Source: Lachnospiraceae bacterium
GTDB lineage: Bacteria > Bacillota_A > Clostridia > Lachnospirales > Lachnospiraceae
NCBI GenBank assembly: GCA_017620055.1
Contig: JAFZRD010000156.1
Span: 1-6,974, forward strand
Reading direction: 5' to 3'
Length of the DNA stretch: 6,974 nucleotides
A program made the position numbers and the translations under genes. Under the pieces are notes generated by a model. It worked only from the letters and a program-made list of their open reading frames with translations, ran no database searches and was not told the origin of the DNA. Of the stretch, positions 6,793-6,974 are shown one piece after another. Every line of letters starts with the position of its first letter. The first letter of the stretch is position 1.

Positions 6793-6974
6793 TGGATCTG
6801 CTAAAGGAGATCGGAAATGCAAAAAGCGTTGCGGTTGCGGGACATATCAGACCCGACGGCGACTGTATAAGCTCTACGCTGGCGGTCAGGAACTATCTTC
6901 TTAATGCCAAACCCGACCTTAAGGTCACTGTGTTCACGCAGGACAATCCGCCGCTCATATTCTCGTATCTGAAA
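6792..6974 (+). CDS. nrnA: DHH/DHHA1 family phosphoesterase, NrnA-like (oligoribonuclease / pAp phosphatase), 5' part
   Basis: Only the first 61 codons are present; the gene runs off the window. ATG 6792 overlaps the rbfA stop (TAATG), with AGAGGT (6780-6785) at 6 nt spacing. The strand 'SVAVAGHIRPDGDCIS' (residues 12-27) is DHH motif I: the His18 and the Asp22 and Asp24 of DGD are the expected Mn-binding ligands. The usual following 'GS' reads 'SS' (27-28), a small departure. Family members of this type degrade 2-5 nt RNAs and dephosphorylate pAp in the cytoplasm. In many Firmicutes this gene follows rbfA, which supports NrnA over RecJ or the GdpP-type c-di-AMP phosphodiesterases. The catalytic DHH motif itself and the DHHA1 domain are outside the window, so activity cannot be judged. 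Confidence 0.85.
   Translation, partial: MDLLKEIGNAKSVAVAGHIRPDGDCISSTLAVRNYLLNAKPDLKVTVFTQDNPPLIFSYLK

Overview
The window reads as chromosomal DNA of an anaerobic Firmicute, most likely a Clostridia lineage near Lachnospiraceae/Oscillospiraceae. Three things suggest this: the gene order rimP-nusA-ylxQ-infB-rbfA-DHH phosphoesterase, which is the Firmicutes arrangement; strong AGGAGG-type ribosome binding sites; and a sugar-type ABC binding protein and a small lipoprotein typical of gut or rumen clostridia. G+C looks moderate (around half). The taxon is inferred from gene content; no 16S or other direct marker is present. All recognised genes are on the + strand.

Layout. Positions 1-654 hold the 3' end of an extracellular solute-binding protein gene (family 1, carbohydrate type) whose product ends in an unusual C-terminal transmembrane anchor. 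A promoter (651-678) overlaps its stop codon and leads to a lipoprotein gene (726-1457) with two probable OB-fold units. The 126-bp gap 1458-1583 holds a good sigma-A-type promoter with an extended -10 and then a perfect 13-bp hairpin in the presumed leader. From 1584 to the window end runs the compact translation/transcription operon: rimP, nusA, ylxQ, infB, rbfA and the first 61 codons of a DHH/DHHA1 phosphoesterase (NrnA-like). Spacing is very tight: 4 nt between nusA and ylxQ, a 14-nt ylxQ/infB overlap, an ATGA overlap for infB/rbfA, and a TAATG overlap for rbfA/DHH.

How they work together. RimP and RbfA mature the 30S subunit, IF2 places initiator tRNA and joins subunits, NusA couples to RNA polymerase for pausing, termination and antitermination, YlxQ is an L7Ae-fold RNA-binding protein, and the NrnA-like enzyme would degrade very short RNAs and/or pAp. 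This is a conserved housekeeping operon, not an accessory island, and I see no mobile element, CRISPR array, tRNA or rRNA. Points worth a second look are: the missing ylxR (rnpM) gene between nusA and ylxQ, the acidic pentapeptide-repeat tail on NusA, the leader hairpin, the long IF2 linker with a codon-atypical block, the C-terminal anchor on the binding protein, and the dyad centred on the lipoprotein -10 box. I do not see convincing evidence of a wholly new system.
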